Below are positions 23,478 through 34,772 of a DNA stretch of 64,000 nt, piece by piece. The translations under genes were made by a program, and so were the position numbers. The notes under the pieces were generated by a model. It had not been told where the DNA came from. It did no database searches and worked only from the letters and a program-made list of their open reading frames with translations. Each line of letters starts with the position of its first letter. The first letter of the stretch is position 1. Source of the DNA: Iris pallida. Taxonomy: Eukaryota > Streptophyta > Magnoliopsida > Asparagales > Iridaceae. The DNA lies in the NCBI GenBank assembly GCA_029216955.1, contig JANAVB010009598.1, positions 24,634,361 to 24,698,360 on the forward strand, written 5' to 3'.

Positions 23478-25705
23478 TGTCACGCCCCGGTCCCGTAGAA
23501 CCGATCGTCCTCGCTAAGGCGTGATGCCGCACGAGCCTAGATTGCACTCATGTAATGCGGGTTCCACGACGGCCGATTACAACAGCTTGCGACGGGGTCG
23601 TCGCACAGAAGTCCCAAACAGAAACATTGAGTATACAAGGCAACACAAGCATTTGAAACAAAATCAGAATCTTTTATTGATACTTGAAATAAAATTACAA
23701 AGGCGCGAAGCCAAGTTACAATCACTCAAGCTCACTTTTCTCTCTAATTAGAATCACTCAGCTCTCTTTCATCTCTCAATACAATTTGACGAGTCAACGG
23801 ATGCTTCAGATAGGCGATGTCCATATATTATGTCCCGTATAAATTTAGACTCCAAGCGGCCGCACGCCTCAAAATGCCAAGGAACTCCATGTCTTGACGC
23901 ATCCAAGTGAGTTTCATGCCAACGAGCTCCTACCTGTGCCTGCACATGGAAACTGTATGGATGTCAGTACTCAACTGTACTGGTGGAGTGAGCTCCTCGC
24001 CCACCCATACAAAACCAACACGTTCATTTTCTTTGTGCAATATAATTCCTTTAAGATTGTGTTTATATTCTTGCCTTATTATCGATTTTAAGATATAGAC
24101 CCTTAGCCTATTTGTGTCTCTAGACCATCACCGTGCCTCGTACAGATAACTTACTTATCGATGTGCCTCTAAACCATTCTCGTGCTTACAACATCAAGTA
24201 TCGACTTGTACTTGCTCTTCCGACTCATACATTGGGACACAACATATTTTATGCCATCGACTTGGTCTGTGCTTCAAATATCGAGGTCGTGCATCGCAAT
24301 TCAACGTGGCATGACCAACTTTGCCTTACGGTCCTTCCTGACTTAACTCGAGACGACTCAATCTTGACTTGTGGAACTTGTGTTTACGACTCAAACACGA
24401 TGCCACGTTCGTGCTGAAGCACATGGCCATGCTATAGCCAAATCTTGGGCTCCCTAATGGTGTTGCAACCATGCACACCTTCTTAACTCAATTCGTACCG
24501 TACTTGTACTTTTTTGATTCGGCCTATATCGTGCATGTGGATTGCCCCTTAGCACACTAACTCATCTATATGAAAGGTCACTAGCAATGTCAAGCTATCT
24601 TGGACTATAGCTGGGTTAGACGATGACCCTTTCACGCACGGGTAGCAAGCCCTACGCAAAAGTTTCTGAATCACCCACGCCGATTCATTGCTGGCGCGCG
24701 CCGATTCATGGCTAGAGCTTGCTATAACTCATTCCTCCCGGGCCGATTCATTGCGGGCACGTTAGGGACTACACCTTCTGCACAAGTTGTCCATGACCAT
24801 ACAATGGTGCCTACCTAACTCACCATATGACTCAAACCATGTTCTTCTTTAATCATGACCATACTTTCCATACTTCCTGAGAGACTCCCAAGCCACGGGA
24901 TAGGTCTATGCGACAAACGGTCGTGTGAACTTTTCCATTCTTTTGAAACTCAGGGAACAGGTACTGCATAGCCTTCCAACTTAACTTGAACAAAACGTGT
25001 ACCCTAGACCATGACATACAAATCCTTGAACCAACCGTGGCTCATGCCTTAAACCAACTTGTGTTCTATGTGACACTACCGCCCAAGTCATACTTTATAT
25101 GACGAGTCTTGAGATCGTGGGACTACGTGACTTTGACAACTGCAGAAAATATGGGACAGTGCTTGCTATGAATTCGATATCCTAGCAAAACTCTTGCCTA
25201 ACTCAAACGTGCAACAAATTAACGCCGTTGGACGAGCAAAGGCTATGTCAAGCCTTGGATGACGGGACCATGCATGCTTTATCAAGCATTTATATATGCG
25301 ACGCCTATGACTTTGGCTAAGTTCATAGCTTTGTGGCAACTTAGACCAACTTTCCTTCTCACAAGCCATGGGACGAAGGACCGAGTGTCATTTTGAAAGC
25401 ACGTCGTGCAACACTTCTAAGCCGACCATGCGACCTTTCCATATTCTAACTCAATCCGACCCAACTTGGGATTATTCCCTTAGCTATGTGGATTCATCTT
25501 TTTTATTATCAATCCTACTTGTGCAGTTGAAATTTTTTGCTCTATTAGTGTGAAGGCCAAGCTGAGGCAAGTTCACTGAAGCCACCCACCTGAGCGAGGA
25601 GTTGCCTCGACCGAGCAGGACTTCGAGCAGCCGTTGCATGGCTAAGTCTGAATGTTGTTGGCATTTTGATTCCTCCGATTGAGCTGAGCGGGACAGGGCA
25701 TTACA
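23478..25705 (-). repeat. LTR E (Ty3/gypsy-type), inserted in D
   Basis: A 2228-bp segment beginning TGTCACGCCCCGGTCCCG and ending GGGACAGGGCATTACA, so its ends form an imperfect inverted repeat. The sequence after its right end (25706-25745) contains TTTCGTCCTCGAAACTT. This is the complement of the purine-rich tract that precedes 3' LTRs in chromoviruses, and it mirrors the position in element B. E is therefore read as the 3' LTR of a minus-strand element whose body is mostly gone. It interrupts element D pol. Near 24680 three GCCGATTCATTGC-like words recur. Confidence 0.7.
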
Positions 25706-26573
25706 TTATACATCACTTAGAAAAAGTTTCGTCCTCGAAACTTACTGAGTAGACACTCATCGACTTATCACTTGATTCAACATCCAATGATTCTCACACA
25801 CACTTTGCCTATGCGTTTCTTTAATCCGACCCATCAATTAGTTAGATCTTGCACATATTTAGACATCCCTGAAATATATGCATTTCAGCGAAGCCTCGTG
25901 AGCGGAGTTTCCACATTCTTGAATCATTCTATCCACCAGTATCCTATTCTATCAATCCTCAAGATCAATCGTATCAATGTTAATTCTTGAAACAGGGACG
26001 TCTTACCTAACCGCTATGCCATCTCTCTAGGATAAAGTCATCCTCAGTTTTGGAATCACCGTTCCCAAACAATAATATCAATACTGACCCCAATCCTAAG
26101 GTCAAACCAAGTTGATAGTACGAGATTTTCTACAAAAGCTTATATCACTCCGATTTCTAAACATCGAGCATAGAACCTCCTATTCGCATTTTTAGAGTTC
26201 AGTCCAGGGGTCCGAGTCATTCAGCAAAGCCATCCTACCATAAGTTCGCTCAACCCAAATCCTCTGCATATCGTTATCGCACGTCAAAACTAACAATTTA
26301 TATAGTCTATATCTTCAAACATGTTTGATATAATCCACCTATCCATCCTATCCAAGTCAAGTACACCATGAGACGAATTGTCACTAAACCATAATTCTTA
26401 TTCCATATTCCATTGGTCGTTTACCACAATTTACGTATTCGATCACGAGGTCGTCTAGCATAGCGATATGTAGTAGACTTCTAAGGTACGACCTGATTTA
26501 CATTGTTGAGTCATTATTTGTGTTTGTAACGACCCTAAGGCATTATCTAAGTTATACATCGCATTCCAATGTA
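25706..26573. other. degraded internal remnant next to LTR E
   Basis: After the polypurine-like tract I see no recognisable coding domain. The sequence is AT-rich and full of stops in all frames. A TGTAACGACCC word at about 26525 could be another eroded LTR start, but I cannot support an end for it. Confidence 0.4.
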
Positions 26574-26859
26574 GAAGATTAGTGTAGTTCAAAGATAGCC
26601 TTTTATTGATAAAATAAGGGATCTTATTCTGGGGAATGACATCATCCAGAGAAGGTGCATCTACGTTAGCGGATATATATTCCCCAGCTCTTTGTTTGTT
26701 AAGACCGAAACAACTTTGGGATGTGCAGGGCCTGTAGAAGCATGAAAATATGCAGACATATCAAAAGCGCAGGTAATATTCTCGCTACACAAAGCTTTAT
26801 AAAAGCACAGATACCCGAAAAGCGCAGACAGAAGATCAGAAACCACATTTCATAAAAAG

Positions 26860-27460
26860 CCCTTTATTAAATCATGCCTACAAAGATCTATTACAGATTC
26901 ATCATGATTACAAGAAAAGAGCTTTGCCTACAAGGATCTATCACAGATTCATCATGAAAAGAACTAAGACATCTAAAGATCTACAAGAGGGTTAATCTTC
27001 ACAGGCGCCATACAAGGGGGTTAATCTTCACAGACGCTCAGCCCCCCAGACGCGCAGCGCTGTCAGAGCGAGCAACTTCCTGAAGCAGCTATTGGCCTGA
27101 GCACGAACTCAGTCCACAGCACAGGCCGTGCTACCGCCATTGAGCAGGGCAGAGCACAACCTGTGGCTCTTCGGATTGGCAACCAATCCAAATCCGAAAG
27201 CTTAGATCTCAAAGACCTCCAAGACTTTGTTCAGGTTCGAACTCCTTATACCAAACACTCAAGTGCATCTCGAAACTCAGTACAGTTCTTCTACAAAGGT
27301 ATAGCTTCTTTGAACGAAGGGATCCACAACCATCAGCCGACTTATGCAAGGCAAATGGTCGTTCGAAGCTAAGTCAGGATCGAGCATAACGTTTGGAATG
27401 CTAAGAAAGGAAGACAACTCTTCAGAAAAACTTCCCTTTATATAGGATGAGTTTGGACCA
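26860..27460 (-). promoter_or_regulatory. antisense transcription unit in the left LTR-like end of C
   Basis: Reading on the minus strand: a TATATAAA box (27437-27444), an ATG at 27387 opening the short ORF below, GC-rich sequence, a tandem duplication of a 58-bp block (about 26877-26960) and an AATAAA signal near 26870. This layout has everything a small transcript needs. The matching unit in the right-hand LTR of C is at 39843-40300 on the plus strand. Confidence 0.5.
27277..27387 (-). CDS. short antisense ORF with a peptide shared by both C ends
   Basis: A 36-residue ORF starting MLDPDLASNDHLP. Its second half, VVDPFVQRSYTFVEELY, matches VVDLLVQRTFDFVDKLF at 39950-40000 in the opposite end of C, so the peptide has been kept better than the flanking bases. 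The ORF now ends early at 27277-27279. I recognise no family. The start was chosen as the first ATG after the TATA box. Antisense ORFs are known from Tat-lineage elements, usually between pol and the 3' LTR. Confidence 0.4.
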   Translation of the reverse strand: MLDPDLASNDHLPCISRLMVVDPFVQRSYTFVEELY

Positions 27461-27772
27461 ACCAACATGCCACGTGGCCGTCGGTCAAAGACGCCCAACT
27501 TAATGGGATGAACCTAGAACTCAGCACAACGAACCTCATTTATTAGGTTCATTCCACTGAGTCCTAAGCCACTAACTTTTCGAATTCCCCCAAATAACAA
27601 CGGCAATTAAAGTGGAGGAGGACCGCTCGGCCATCAAGAAGAGCAGTCATTAAATGTTCTTAAAAGACTTCGACAGGAACTAGCTTCTTCGACTCAGAAG
27701 CGCAGCCAGGTACCTGCGCCCCCTCTTCGACCCAGAAGTGCAGATAGCTCATTTATTCATATAGAGCCCTCA

Positions 27773-27777
27773 CTTCA
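27773..27777 (+). repeat. target-site duplication of solo LTR X (left)
   Basis: CTTCA directly before LTR X. It recurs at 33632-33636. Confidence 0.95.
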
Positions 27778-28419
27778 TGTAACGTCCGTATTTCAGAATA
27801 CGTATTTTAATTAGGCTTATATGTATTTCGGACCTGTATTTTATTTTCTCGGATTTTGGCCTGTAATTATATTTTGGCTTAACTTACGGATTTTGGTTTT
27901 CTCGTAAATTGGGTTTTTTGGACCTGACGTGGTTTTTATTCTTGTGGAGAAGGTTTGGTTTGGTTTGGTTTGCATTGGACTACCTTAGTTAACCTCCACC
28001 CTCAACACAACACACCATCCCTCATTAAAATCCCACCTAACTTTCTCTCTCCTCATTACTCTTCCGTTAATTCTTTCCATCTTCTTCTTCCTTCCTCCAC
28101 CAACACCAAAGGCAAGTGCACCTTGCCACCAAATAAGCACCCCATTTTATTTATCCATTAGCTAGATTAGGCCATGGTGAACAACATTAGAACTTGGCAT
28201 TTTGTGATTTGGAGCTTCCATTTTTCTAGATCTAAGTTTTAACCATTTTCGGATTTTCTTGGTTATGATCTATTAAACTTAGGTTTTTCCTTGTTTTGAG
28301 GCTTCCATGTGGAAGAAAATTCAATTTTACACAAGTTAGAACTTTGAAAATCTAAATTTGGTTTCGTTTTGGCTAAGTTATGAAAATTAAAAATTTGCAG
28401 TTCTTGGGGTTTTCCCTCG

Positions 28420-28732
28420 GCCTGATGGAGAAGATGACCCTCGGCCAGCGCTCTTTAGCGCAAGGTCGAACTGTGCACCCTTCCTCGGCCAGTGCTCTTT
28501 AGCGCTGGGCTGACCCGCGCTGGCGCTATTTAGCTCTAGCGCCTTCCTTCCATTAGCGCACTTGACCGCTGCGCAGCTCGCTCTCCAGCGCAACCCGACT
28601 CCCAGCGCGGCTTAGCTCCAGCGCAACCCAACCCTCAGTACAACCCGACTCCCAGCGCTGCTTGGCTCCAGCACAACCCAACCCTCAGCGCAACCCGACT
28701 CCCAGCGCGGCTTGGCTCCAACGCAACCCAAC
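28420..28732. repeat. GC-rich minisatellite in LTR X (first part)
   Basis: An array of AGCGCAACCCGACTCCC and GCGGCTTGGCTC-like units. It is interrupted by LTR Y and continues at 31836 to about 31980. It occupies the same distance from the LTR start (about 640 bp) as the different arrays in LTR B and LTR Y. Confidence 0.9.
28728..28732 (+). repeat. target-site duplication of solo LTR Y (left)
   Basis: CCAAC before LTR Y. It recurs at 31831-31835. Confidence 0.95.
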
Positions 28733-29344
28733 TGTAATGCCTGTGGTTCATATTATGTATTCTTGGAATACGTGTACGTACTTCATTCTTGTATTGCATG
28801 ATTTCCTTCTTGGCTTGGTTTATTCCTGGTTTGGGTTGGTTGGTTCGGCTTGGCTTGGTTTTAATTGGGTTCATGATGAACCCAAGGTGAACCCCCTACC
28901 TACCACCACCTTTGATATTTATTGCCATTTTTTCTTTTCTCTCTTCATTACTCATCTTCTTCTTCCTCATTTACTTCCTTACCTACCAGAGTGAGGAGAG
29001 AGAGTTCTAGGAAAGTGCAACTTGCTTCATGGAGGAACTCTAAATTTTATTGCTTCATTCTCTTCCTTACAGCATTTTGACTAACTTTAGAACTTGGCAT
29101 TTTCACTTTCCATGACTAGATTCTTGTAGATCTATATTTACTTTATTTTTGGATTTTTTGGGTTTTGATCTACTTAATCTTGTTATTTCTATGTTTTGAT
29201 GGTTCCATGTTGTAGAGAATTTTGTTCTACCCCATTTTGACCTATGGAAGTTCGGATTTGGGCTCCGGATGAAAGTTTTATGAAGCTTGGAAGGCATGGG
29301 TTCCTAGTGTTCTTCTCCTAGGAATTTTGGTGAAGAAGAACAGT

Positions 29345-29950
29345 TCCCTGGCGCATGGCTGTACTTGACCGCATGAGTATTCATGCGGCAGTTCGCCATC
29401 AGCCGCATGAGACCCTTGTACTTCTAAACCGCATGAAACTTAGTCCCAGCCGCATGAGGCTGAGTCTCATACTCAGCCGCATGGGCTCATTTCCCATCAG
29501 CCGCATGAGTCTACATGGACTTAGTCGCAGGGCTGGAAACGAACTCTTCTCGAGCCGCATATGCAACTGTTCCCCCCCCAGCCGCATAAGCCATCGCATT
29601 GACCCAGCCTCATGCGCCCTCACTTCTTCCGGGCCGCATGGATTTTTTCTATGTGGCCGCATGGACTTGAGTTCGCCATCAGCCGCATGAAGACCCATTT
29701 CTAAATTCGAGCCGCATATGCGCTCACCTCCCTGAACCGCATAAACTCAAGCACTTGCCAGCCGCATAGGCCCTGATCCCCGAGCCGCATGAGAACCCTA
29801 GACCCTGGCCGCATGGACTTCTGAGTCCGGGCCGCATGATCCCGATTAATTCCAGCCGCATGCGCCTTTGCATTTCCAGCCGCTGGCGCCCTTGTACTTC
29901 CAGCCGCATGCGCCCCCCTCCTTTCCTGGCCGCATATGACTGAACCGCAT
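29345..29950. repeat. AGCCGCATGAG minisatellite in LTR Y
   Basis: About two dozen irregularly spaced copies of GCCGCATG or GCCGCATA, roughly 25-30 bp apart, with variable sequence between. The core word is the complement of the ATGCGGCTGG core of the element B array. Position within the LTR is the same. Confidence 0.9.
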
Positions 29951-30769
29951 GACTTTCTCATGGTCCTGTGTACTATTATTTATCATTATTTGCCCATGTT
30001 TCGTGACTCCTTTATTAGATATTTTATGCCCATTTTATATCCTTACGCCTTTTGTCCTGAACTTGATAAATCATGAATTCATTTGATATGTTTGGAATTG
30101 ATAATTGAGCATGACCTGATAGTGGCCCGCCGTGGCGCACTCCTGACAAGTACACTTGGCATGATAACCTGACATGATATATCTTGATAAGCTGTTGTGA
30201 CGGCTACTTGACATGACATGACCTGTATAATTAACCTGGACACCGTGGGCGATTGTGCTTGTGCAAATAATCCAGTCCTGTCTTGCATCATGTCTAGGAG
30301 GGGACTCCTGAGTACCACGGTCAGGAGTACCTACTGAAATGGACTAGGGTTAATGACTAGTATAATTTACTAGACATAAAGAGATGTTCCCCAGTTACAG
30401 GCGATCCCGTTATCCCGGCCGTAAATGTTTGGACTTGTAGCCTGCCGACGAGTAGGGCACATTTCCAGCCCACTGTCATGTGGGGCACTCTCGATTGTCA
30501 CTTTAAATGATTGAACTCTATTGTCACTCTAATGCATGGTACTCTCTTAATTGTTACTATAATGATTGCCTGGATAACCTGGATAGCTGTAGGGCCTGTG
30601 ACTACTTGGAGCATCTCATTGCATCTTGCTAGTAACTAGGATTGTGATAACCCTAGTTAGTTAATGTAGAAAGCCGTAGGCAATGATTGGCCGTGATTGC
30701 TTTGATGGAGTCTAGTCCAGTATAGTATTGTCTAGAATTGATTGATTGCAAGATTGTACCAGAATGATT

Positions 30770-30925
30770 GAATGATTGTCACTCCAGATTGTCACTATAA
30801 TGATTGTCACTCCAGATTGTCACTATAATGATTGTCACTCCAGATTGTCACTATAATGATTGTCACTCCAGATTGTCACTATAATGATTGTCACTTCATA
30901 TTGTCACTATAATGATTGTCACTCC
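30770..30925. repeat. 28-bp tandem repeat in LTR Y
   Basis: About five copies of a unit containing GATTGTCACTCCA and GATTGTCACTATAAT. Isolated copies of the same words occur just upstream (30500-30560). Confidence 0.92.
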
Positions 30926-31487
30926 AGAATGTTACTTGACCTGATTTCTGATATTTATCTTGGCGATAAATGGTGAAAGAAACCAAGTTCCGTTCAGACG
31001 AAGGGTTACAACCCCGGTCCTTGTTTGGTTTACGGGTTGTAACCTGGCTATCTGAATAGTCCCATGGTTACCTCATCGTATATCATCCTGTCATGTTTTC
31101 TTTTCATATGTCCTGTCTTTTAGTGATTCTATACAAGATTGTCTTTTATAATTACCCATCATGCTTTTCTTAAAATACTGCCCTTTTTTTTATGTAATTA
31201 TACTCTTGTGCTAATTGCTGGTTTTAGTTCTTAAGTGAAGCCTCCTTTGTGGCACTTGCTCTTTCTGGGGTCTGACCCAGCTGGTTTTGCATGGCCAGAT
31301 ACCGGAGCAGCACCAAAGGATCTTCCTGCATTTCAGCCCGATGGTGGTCACCAGGCGTAACCAGGGCAACGAGTGGGTTTATTTTTGCTCTCCCACTCTA
31401 TTGTAAAATTATTCTTTTGAGGCGTTTAGCCGCCGAGCAAGTGTTAGCTCGTTTGCAACTTTATTTACTGTCTGCCTACGGGCTGTA

Positions 31488-31500
31488 NNNNNNNNNNNNN
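31488..31500. other. assembly gap (13 N)
   Basis: Thirteen N between CGGGCTGTA and AGCATGATTGG. The aligned LTRs B and X read straight through here (CTGTAACATGATT), so little or no real sequence is likely to be missing. Confidence 0.9.
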
Positions 31501-33631
31501 AGCATGATTGGCAACTCGAGGTTGATCATGTATGACTTAAATCTTGCTAGTCCTTACATTTTGTACGACTAGCTTCATGATCATCTGGATATGTAATGTT
31601 TGGGACGCCTTATAATTGTATATTTGGTGATCTGATATCTTGTGATTGTTATTAGTTGGTTGAGATTGAGACAATAGGATAATTTATGACCTTAAGAGAC
31701 TGATGGCTTGTAGATAAACCCTCACATATCTAGACAGCCGTGACCATATAGTGAGATGGATTCCATTTCATTATACGTAGCTGGCTATGTCTGCCCCCGC
31801 TCTCCAATATTCTGGTTCTGGGGCGTGACACCAACCCTCAGCGCAACCCGACTCCCAGTACGGCTTGGCTCCAGCGCAACCCAACCCTAGCGCAGCTCAC
31901 CTTCTGCGCAGCTTGACCCAGCGCAACCCGCTCTCAGCGCAAGCCGACCCTAGCGCAACCCGACCCCCTGCACAACCCACTTTTCCATGATGGTTTGGTT
32001 TTATTCCTTGGACTAGGCTTCTCTTTTGTGGATTGGAGTTTTGAGATCTTGTTCCACACAACACGACTGTCTTGACCCAACACGACCTGGTACGGCTTAC
32101 GGTGTTTTGCTTATGACTAGTACGGTTTTTGTGATTTCTGTGATTCATGATCCTAGTACCTTAGTAGTGACCCGATGGGGTGCTCTCTTAACTTGTAACC
32201 TGTGATTCATAATTAATCTCTGTAACTGGACAACTTGATAGTGGCCCGTGGCGGCGTACTCCTGACTTGTAACTTGAGTTGACTTGAATGTTGTTGTGAT
32301 GGCTAACTTGACTCATATAATCAACTCTGACATCGTGGGTGTTCATTCTTGCTGCTTTGTGCAATCCACTTGTCTTGTCTCGCATCATGTCTAGGACGTG
32401 ATTCCCTGGTTACCACGGTCAAGGATTCACACTGAATATGGATTAGACTAATTACTAGATCAAACTATAGTTCATGGAGAATTTTCAGTCACAGACGATC
32501 TCGTTATCTGGGCGCTTTAAATGGAATTATAGCCTGCCGACGAGTAGGGCACATTTCCAGCACACTATCATCTGTTGCACCCTCTAAGTCACCTAAGGGT
32601 ACATTGTCTCCCGGGTAATGTACCCAACCATACTCTCAACCCGCGGAAGGATAACTGGATAGTCTGCAGGGCTTGGGACTGGAAATTTCTCATTTGCATC
32701 TTGCTAGTAATTAGGCTTGTGATAACCCTAGTTAGTTAAGTAGTAAGCCGTAGTATTTGTTTGGCCGTTTGTAAATGGATGGTGTCCAGCCCTGTCTAAG
32801 TCTCGTCTAGTCCCAGTACCTGGTACTCCTGAACATGATTGTTTTACTTATCTTTAACAATAAATGGGTAGAGACAAAGTGCTATCCAGGCGAAGGGTTA
32901 CAACCCCGGTCCTTGTTTGGGTTAAGGGTTGTAACTGGCTCCCGGAATGGTTCCACGTCCCTAGTCGTTTATTGTCCTGTTGTACTCTTTATTACTTATA
33001 CTTTCTTCTAGTCCTTATGTTCTGATATGCTGGCTTTTGTTCTTATTTCGTGGCCTCCTTGTGGCACTTACTCTTTCTGGGGTTTGACCCAGCTGGTTTT
33101 GTGTGGCCAGATTTCGGAGTAGCACCCGAGGATCTACCGAACCTCCAGCCCGATGGTGGCGACTAGAAGGAACCCGGGCTACGAGTGGGTTTTCCATTTT
33201 GTTTCGTTCACTACATAGTAAAATTATTCTTTTGAGGCGTTTAGCCGACGAGCACCTGTTAGCTCGATGCATATTTACTTACTATCTGCCTACGTGCTGT
33301 AACATGATTAACAAATCCTAGGATTGATCATGTATGACTGAACTCTTGCTAGTCTTGACATTTTGTACGACTAGCTTCATGATCATCCAATATGTAATGT
33401 ATGGGACGCCTTGTTATTATATATTTGGTGCTCTGACATCTTGTAACTATTATTGCTTGCTTGATATTGAGATAATAGGCTTGTTCATGACCATAGGAGA
33501 CTGTTGGCTTGTAATTAAACCCTCATATATCTAGACAGCCATGACCGTATAGCGAGGTAGATTCCATTTCAATATATGTAGCTGGCTATATACGCCCCCG
33601 CTCTCCAGTATTCTGGTTCTGGGGCGTCACA

Positions 33632-33636
33632 CTTCA
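33632..33636 (+). repeat. target-site duplication of solo LTR X (right)
   Basis: CTTCA directly after LTR X. Confidence 0.95.
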
Positions 33637-33762
33637 GTCTAAAAAGTGCAGAACCTTCAAACCCAGAGGCTCTGTGCCCTCGCTTCAACTCAGAAGCGCA
33701 GAGCCCTCGCTGTAACCAAAAGCTCAGCCCATTCAATGGCCCCCATCATCTGATACTTTGGT

Positions 33763-33960
33763 GACACCGTTGCCCAAAGCACAAGTCTACTCGTCGTCCT
33801 AAAGTACAGCGACTCCGTTGCTTAAAGCACAAGTCTACTCGTCGCCCTAAAGCATAGTGACTCTGTTGCGTGAAGCACAAGTCTACTCATAGCCCTAAAA
33901 GCGCAATGACTCCGTCGCCTAAAGCATAAGCCCGCTCGTCGCCCAGAAGCACAATGACAT
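33763..33960. repeat. 48-bp tandem repeat in the left LTR-like end of C
   Basis: Four copies, with starts at 33763, 33811, 33859 and 33908, of a unit containing GACTCCGTTGCC, AAAGCACAAGTCTACTCGTC and CCTAAAGC. Confidence 0.92.
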
Positions 33961-34481
33961 CAAAAGCTTCGCCAGAAGCGCAGCTCGCATAGCGGCGCAG
34001 CCTTACGAAGCGACGTGGCTCCACGTGGCCAGAGGGGTGCTCATGTCTTCTAGGATACCACCATATCGGTTTGTTTAAACCGCTACTCTTAAGATAAGAC
34101 AGAGTTTGATTTTGTTGATAAGAGCAATATCTTATCGATTTGTTTAAACCACAGATAAGGACGAAGTTGGTTATTATGGACGAGAGCCATATCCAACTGG
34201 TTTATTTAAACCAATGGCCCTCTAAGATAAGACAAAATCCACTTCGGGGATTGGAATAGAATCTCCTCAGGTCCATCCGATCAACAAATAAACACATGCC
34301 ACGTGTCGTTTATTCAGTTAGGATGATAACTCCTCCCAAGATCTCGATAGAAGAGAATCCCAGTGCCTGCCACTTGTCAGTTCAGTAGTAGCTCTTACCA
34401 TGTCGCCTCAAAGATTCTCTGATATCTCTATGTGCAGCGTATCTGCACAATCCTTATGCACATCGCATATGTGCTTTCCTC

Positions 34482-34767
34482 TATAAATAGAAGGAGTTTT
34501 TCTTCGATAAAGAGGCTTTAAAATCTTCAACTTTGGCATCGTCTTGATTGGTAGCCCTAGAGTTTCAATCACCAGCACCAGAAGCCAAAGCAAGTTTAAC
34601 TCGTCGTCTGATCGTCAACGGAGTAAAGAAGCCGCTGTAGTGCTCGATCTCCACCGCCACACTTTTTTAGAAATTTTGTACTTAGATCTCCTGTTTAGGA
34701 ATCGATTGTACTCTTTTTATGTTTAAAATACAAAAAGTTCATATAACCTTTTGTCATGGCAAACAAG
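34482..34767 (+). promoter_or_regulatory. gag-side promoter and leader in the left end of C
   Basis: TATAAATAG at 34482-34490, then a leader with GTCAACGGAGTAAAGAA and ATGGCAAACAAG at 34756-34767. The same motifs in the same order lie on the minus strand at 39177 down to 38886. Directly after the shared 12 bases the sequence switches to the end of a minus-strand gag-protease, so this promoter now reads into antisense sequence. Confidence 0.6.
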
Positions 34768-34772
34768 GCCTT

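Larger units (their letters stand above)
28733..31830 (+). mobile_element. solo LTR Y (Tekay/Del-type), nested in LTR X
   Basis: A 3098-bp LTR starting TGTAATGCCTGTGG and ending TCTGGGGCGTGACA, with perfect CCAAC duplications. It landed inside the minisatellite of X. It carries its own AGCCGCATGAG minisatellite (29345-29950), a 28-bp tandem repeat (30770-30925), one palindromic box (31001-31046) and a 13-base run of N at 31488-31500. Confidence 0.95.
27778..33631 (+). mobile_element. solo LTR X (Tekay/Del-type), containing solo LTR Y
   Basis: Starts TGTAACGTCCGTATTTCAG and ends TTCTGGGGCGTCACA, flanked by perfect CTTCA duplications. Without Y and its 5-bp duplication it is about 2.75 kb. It belongs to the same LTR family as element B but in opposite orientation: it shares the GTTACAACCCC palindrome (32893-32937), the TTTTGAGGCGTTTAGCCG block and the terminal block. 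No internal region or second LTR is present, so this is the product of LTR-LTR recombination. Confidence 0.93.
26574..34767 (+). repeat. left LTR-like end of element C, plus orientation, split by solo LTRs
   Basis: The segment from about 26574 (TGTAGAAG) to 27777, continuing at 33637-34767, is LTR-like sequence in plus orientation. Its right part matches the minus-strand LTR at 38900-39200: CACATCGCATATG, then TATAAATAGAAGGA, then CGTCAACGGAGTAAAGAA, then ATGGCAAACAAG at the gag start. Its left part carries the antisense unit also found in the right-hand copy. Solo LTR X sits between 27777 and 33632. Because both C ends point inward, this is an inverted arrangement and not a normal element. 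The left limit is uncertain. Confidence 0.6.

Noticed and set aside
23894..25990. Plus-strand ORFs of 60-94 codons inside and after LTR E
   Set aside because: No domain, no promoter pattern, and located in LTR sequence.
29355..29909. Arg/Leu-rich ORFs on both strands in LTR Y
   Set aside because: They coincide with the AGCCGCATGAG minisatellite and have no conserved frame in the related LTRs.
29345..29950. CRISPR-like array of short repeats with unique spacers
   Set aside because: The words are only 8-11 bp, spacing is irregular, the context is a plant LTR, and no cas genes are present.
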